5,917 nucleotides of DNA. It comes from G039029935 sp039029935. GTDB lineage: Bacteria; Chloroflexota; Anaerolineae; Caldilineales; Caldilineaceae. The translations under genes and the position numbers were made by a program. Shown here piece by piece: positions 5,562 through 5,917 of this stretch. The DNA is taken from NCBI GenBank assembly GCA_039029935.1, contig JBCCFC010000892.1, positions 1 through 5,917 of the forward strand, written 5' to 3'. Position 1 is the stretch's first letter. The number at the start of each line of letters is the position of its first letter. The notes under the pieces were generated by a model. That model searched no databases. It was not told where the DNA came from and worked only from the letters and a program-made list of their open reading frames with translations.

Positions 5562-5917
5562 ATGAAAGTTACAGCGATTGAAACAATCCGCGTTGAAGAA
5601 TTCCCCAACTTGCTTTGGGTGCATGTACACACCGATGAAGGACTGATTGGCTTGGGCGAAACCTTTTATGGTCCTGGTGCGGCCGAGGCGCATATTCATG
5701 AAACGATTGCCCCCTATCTGTTGGGGCAAGACCCGCTTTTGATTGATCGTCATCAGGCGCATTTGGTCGGGTATGTTGGCTTTGTGGGGAGCAGTGCGGA
5801 GATGCGGGGACGCTCTGCCATTGATATTGCACTGTGGGACCTGTGGGGACAGGCGACCAACCAGCCCATCCATCAACTATTGGGGGGTGCTGTGCGCGAT
5901 GAGATTCGGGTGTACAA
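5562..5917 (+). CDS. Mandelate racemase/muconate lactonizing enzyme family protein, 3'-truncated by window end
   Basis: Only the first 118 codons are present. The N-terminal capping domain is clear: MKVTAIETIRVEEFPN, then VHVHTDEGLIGLGETF (about 20-35), typical of enolase-superfamily dehydratases and racemases. The segment 85-108 (SAIDIALWDLWGQ onward, ending LLGG) is the classic family signature, after which the catalytic barrel with its Lys, metal-binding Asp/Glu and His residues would follow outside the window. Activity (sugar-acid dehydratase, racemase or lactonizing) cannot be assigned without that part. AAAGG at 5551-5555, inside the end of the upstream gene, lies 6 nt before ATG 5562, so translation is probably coupled. 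A shared pathway handling hydroxy acids or sugar acids is inferred from the pairing. Confidence 0.92.
   Translation, partial: MKVTAIETIRVEEFPNLLWVHVHTDEGLIGLGETFYGPGAAEAHIHETIAPYLLGQDPLLIDRHQAHLVGYVGFVGSSAEMRGRSAIDIALWDLWGQATNQPIHQLLGGAVRDEIRVY

Noticed and set aside
5241..5876. 211-codon antisense ORF
   Set aside because: It is opposite two well-supported enzyme genes and encodes no recognisable motif; it is a shadow of their codon use.

Overview
The window reads almost entirely on the + strand and holds five long genes plus one small, possibly frameshifted gene. Coding is dense, Shine-Dalgarno sites are ordinary, and start codons are mostly ATG, so this is bacterial DNA of moderate GC. A long palindrome opening with GTAGGGGCG, and an alpha-hydroxy-acid dehydrogenase followed directly by an enolase-superfamily gene, suggest an environmental bacterium such as a Chloroflexota member. 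That is a weak inference; nothing here fixes the taxon.

The main result is that two genes each run through an in-frame TGA that is very probably read as selenocysteine (Sec, U). The first (66-1262) is a glycine/D-proline reductase selenoprotein B (GrdB/PrdB)-like protein with C-P-V-U-P-L-C around the TGA at 525-527. The second (3490-4260) is an iodothyronine-deiodinase/thioredoxin-like protein with G-S-F-T-U-P-Y-C around the TGA at 3724-3726. Naive gene calling splits each into two ORFs. In both cases the halves share a frame, the TGA falls at the redox position of the family, and a hairpin whose apical loop starts 17 nt after the TGA is positioned like a bacterial SECIS element. None of the other long genes that end inside the window stops with TGA.

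Layout: 1-65 leader with a good Shine-Dalgarno; 66-1262 selenoprotein 1; 1263-1527 intergenic with a REP/MITE-like palindrome (17-bp perfect arms); 1528-2976 membrane-anchored S41-family peptidase; 3044-3335 small AT-rich region encoding a one-helix membrane protein that appears displaced by one base; 3336-3489 promoter and leader with a small hairpin; 3490-4260 selenoprotein 2; 4261-4380 a degenerate 8-bp tandem array filling the intergenic gap; 4381-5559 FMN-dependent alpha-hydroxy-acid dehydrogenase; 5562-5917 the N-terminal part of a mandelate racemase/muconate lactonizing enzyme family protein, cut by the window end.

The last two genes are separated by 2 bp and are surely co-transcribed; together they look like a hydroxy-acid or sugar-acid catabolic module. 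The two selenoproteins are not adjacent and may be functionally unrelated, but both imply that the host has the Sec machinery (SelA, SelB, SelC, SelD), none of which is in the window.
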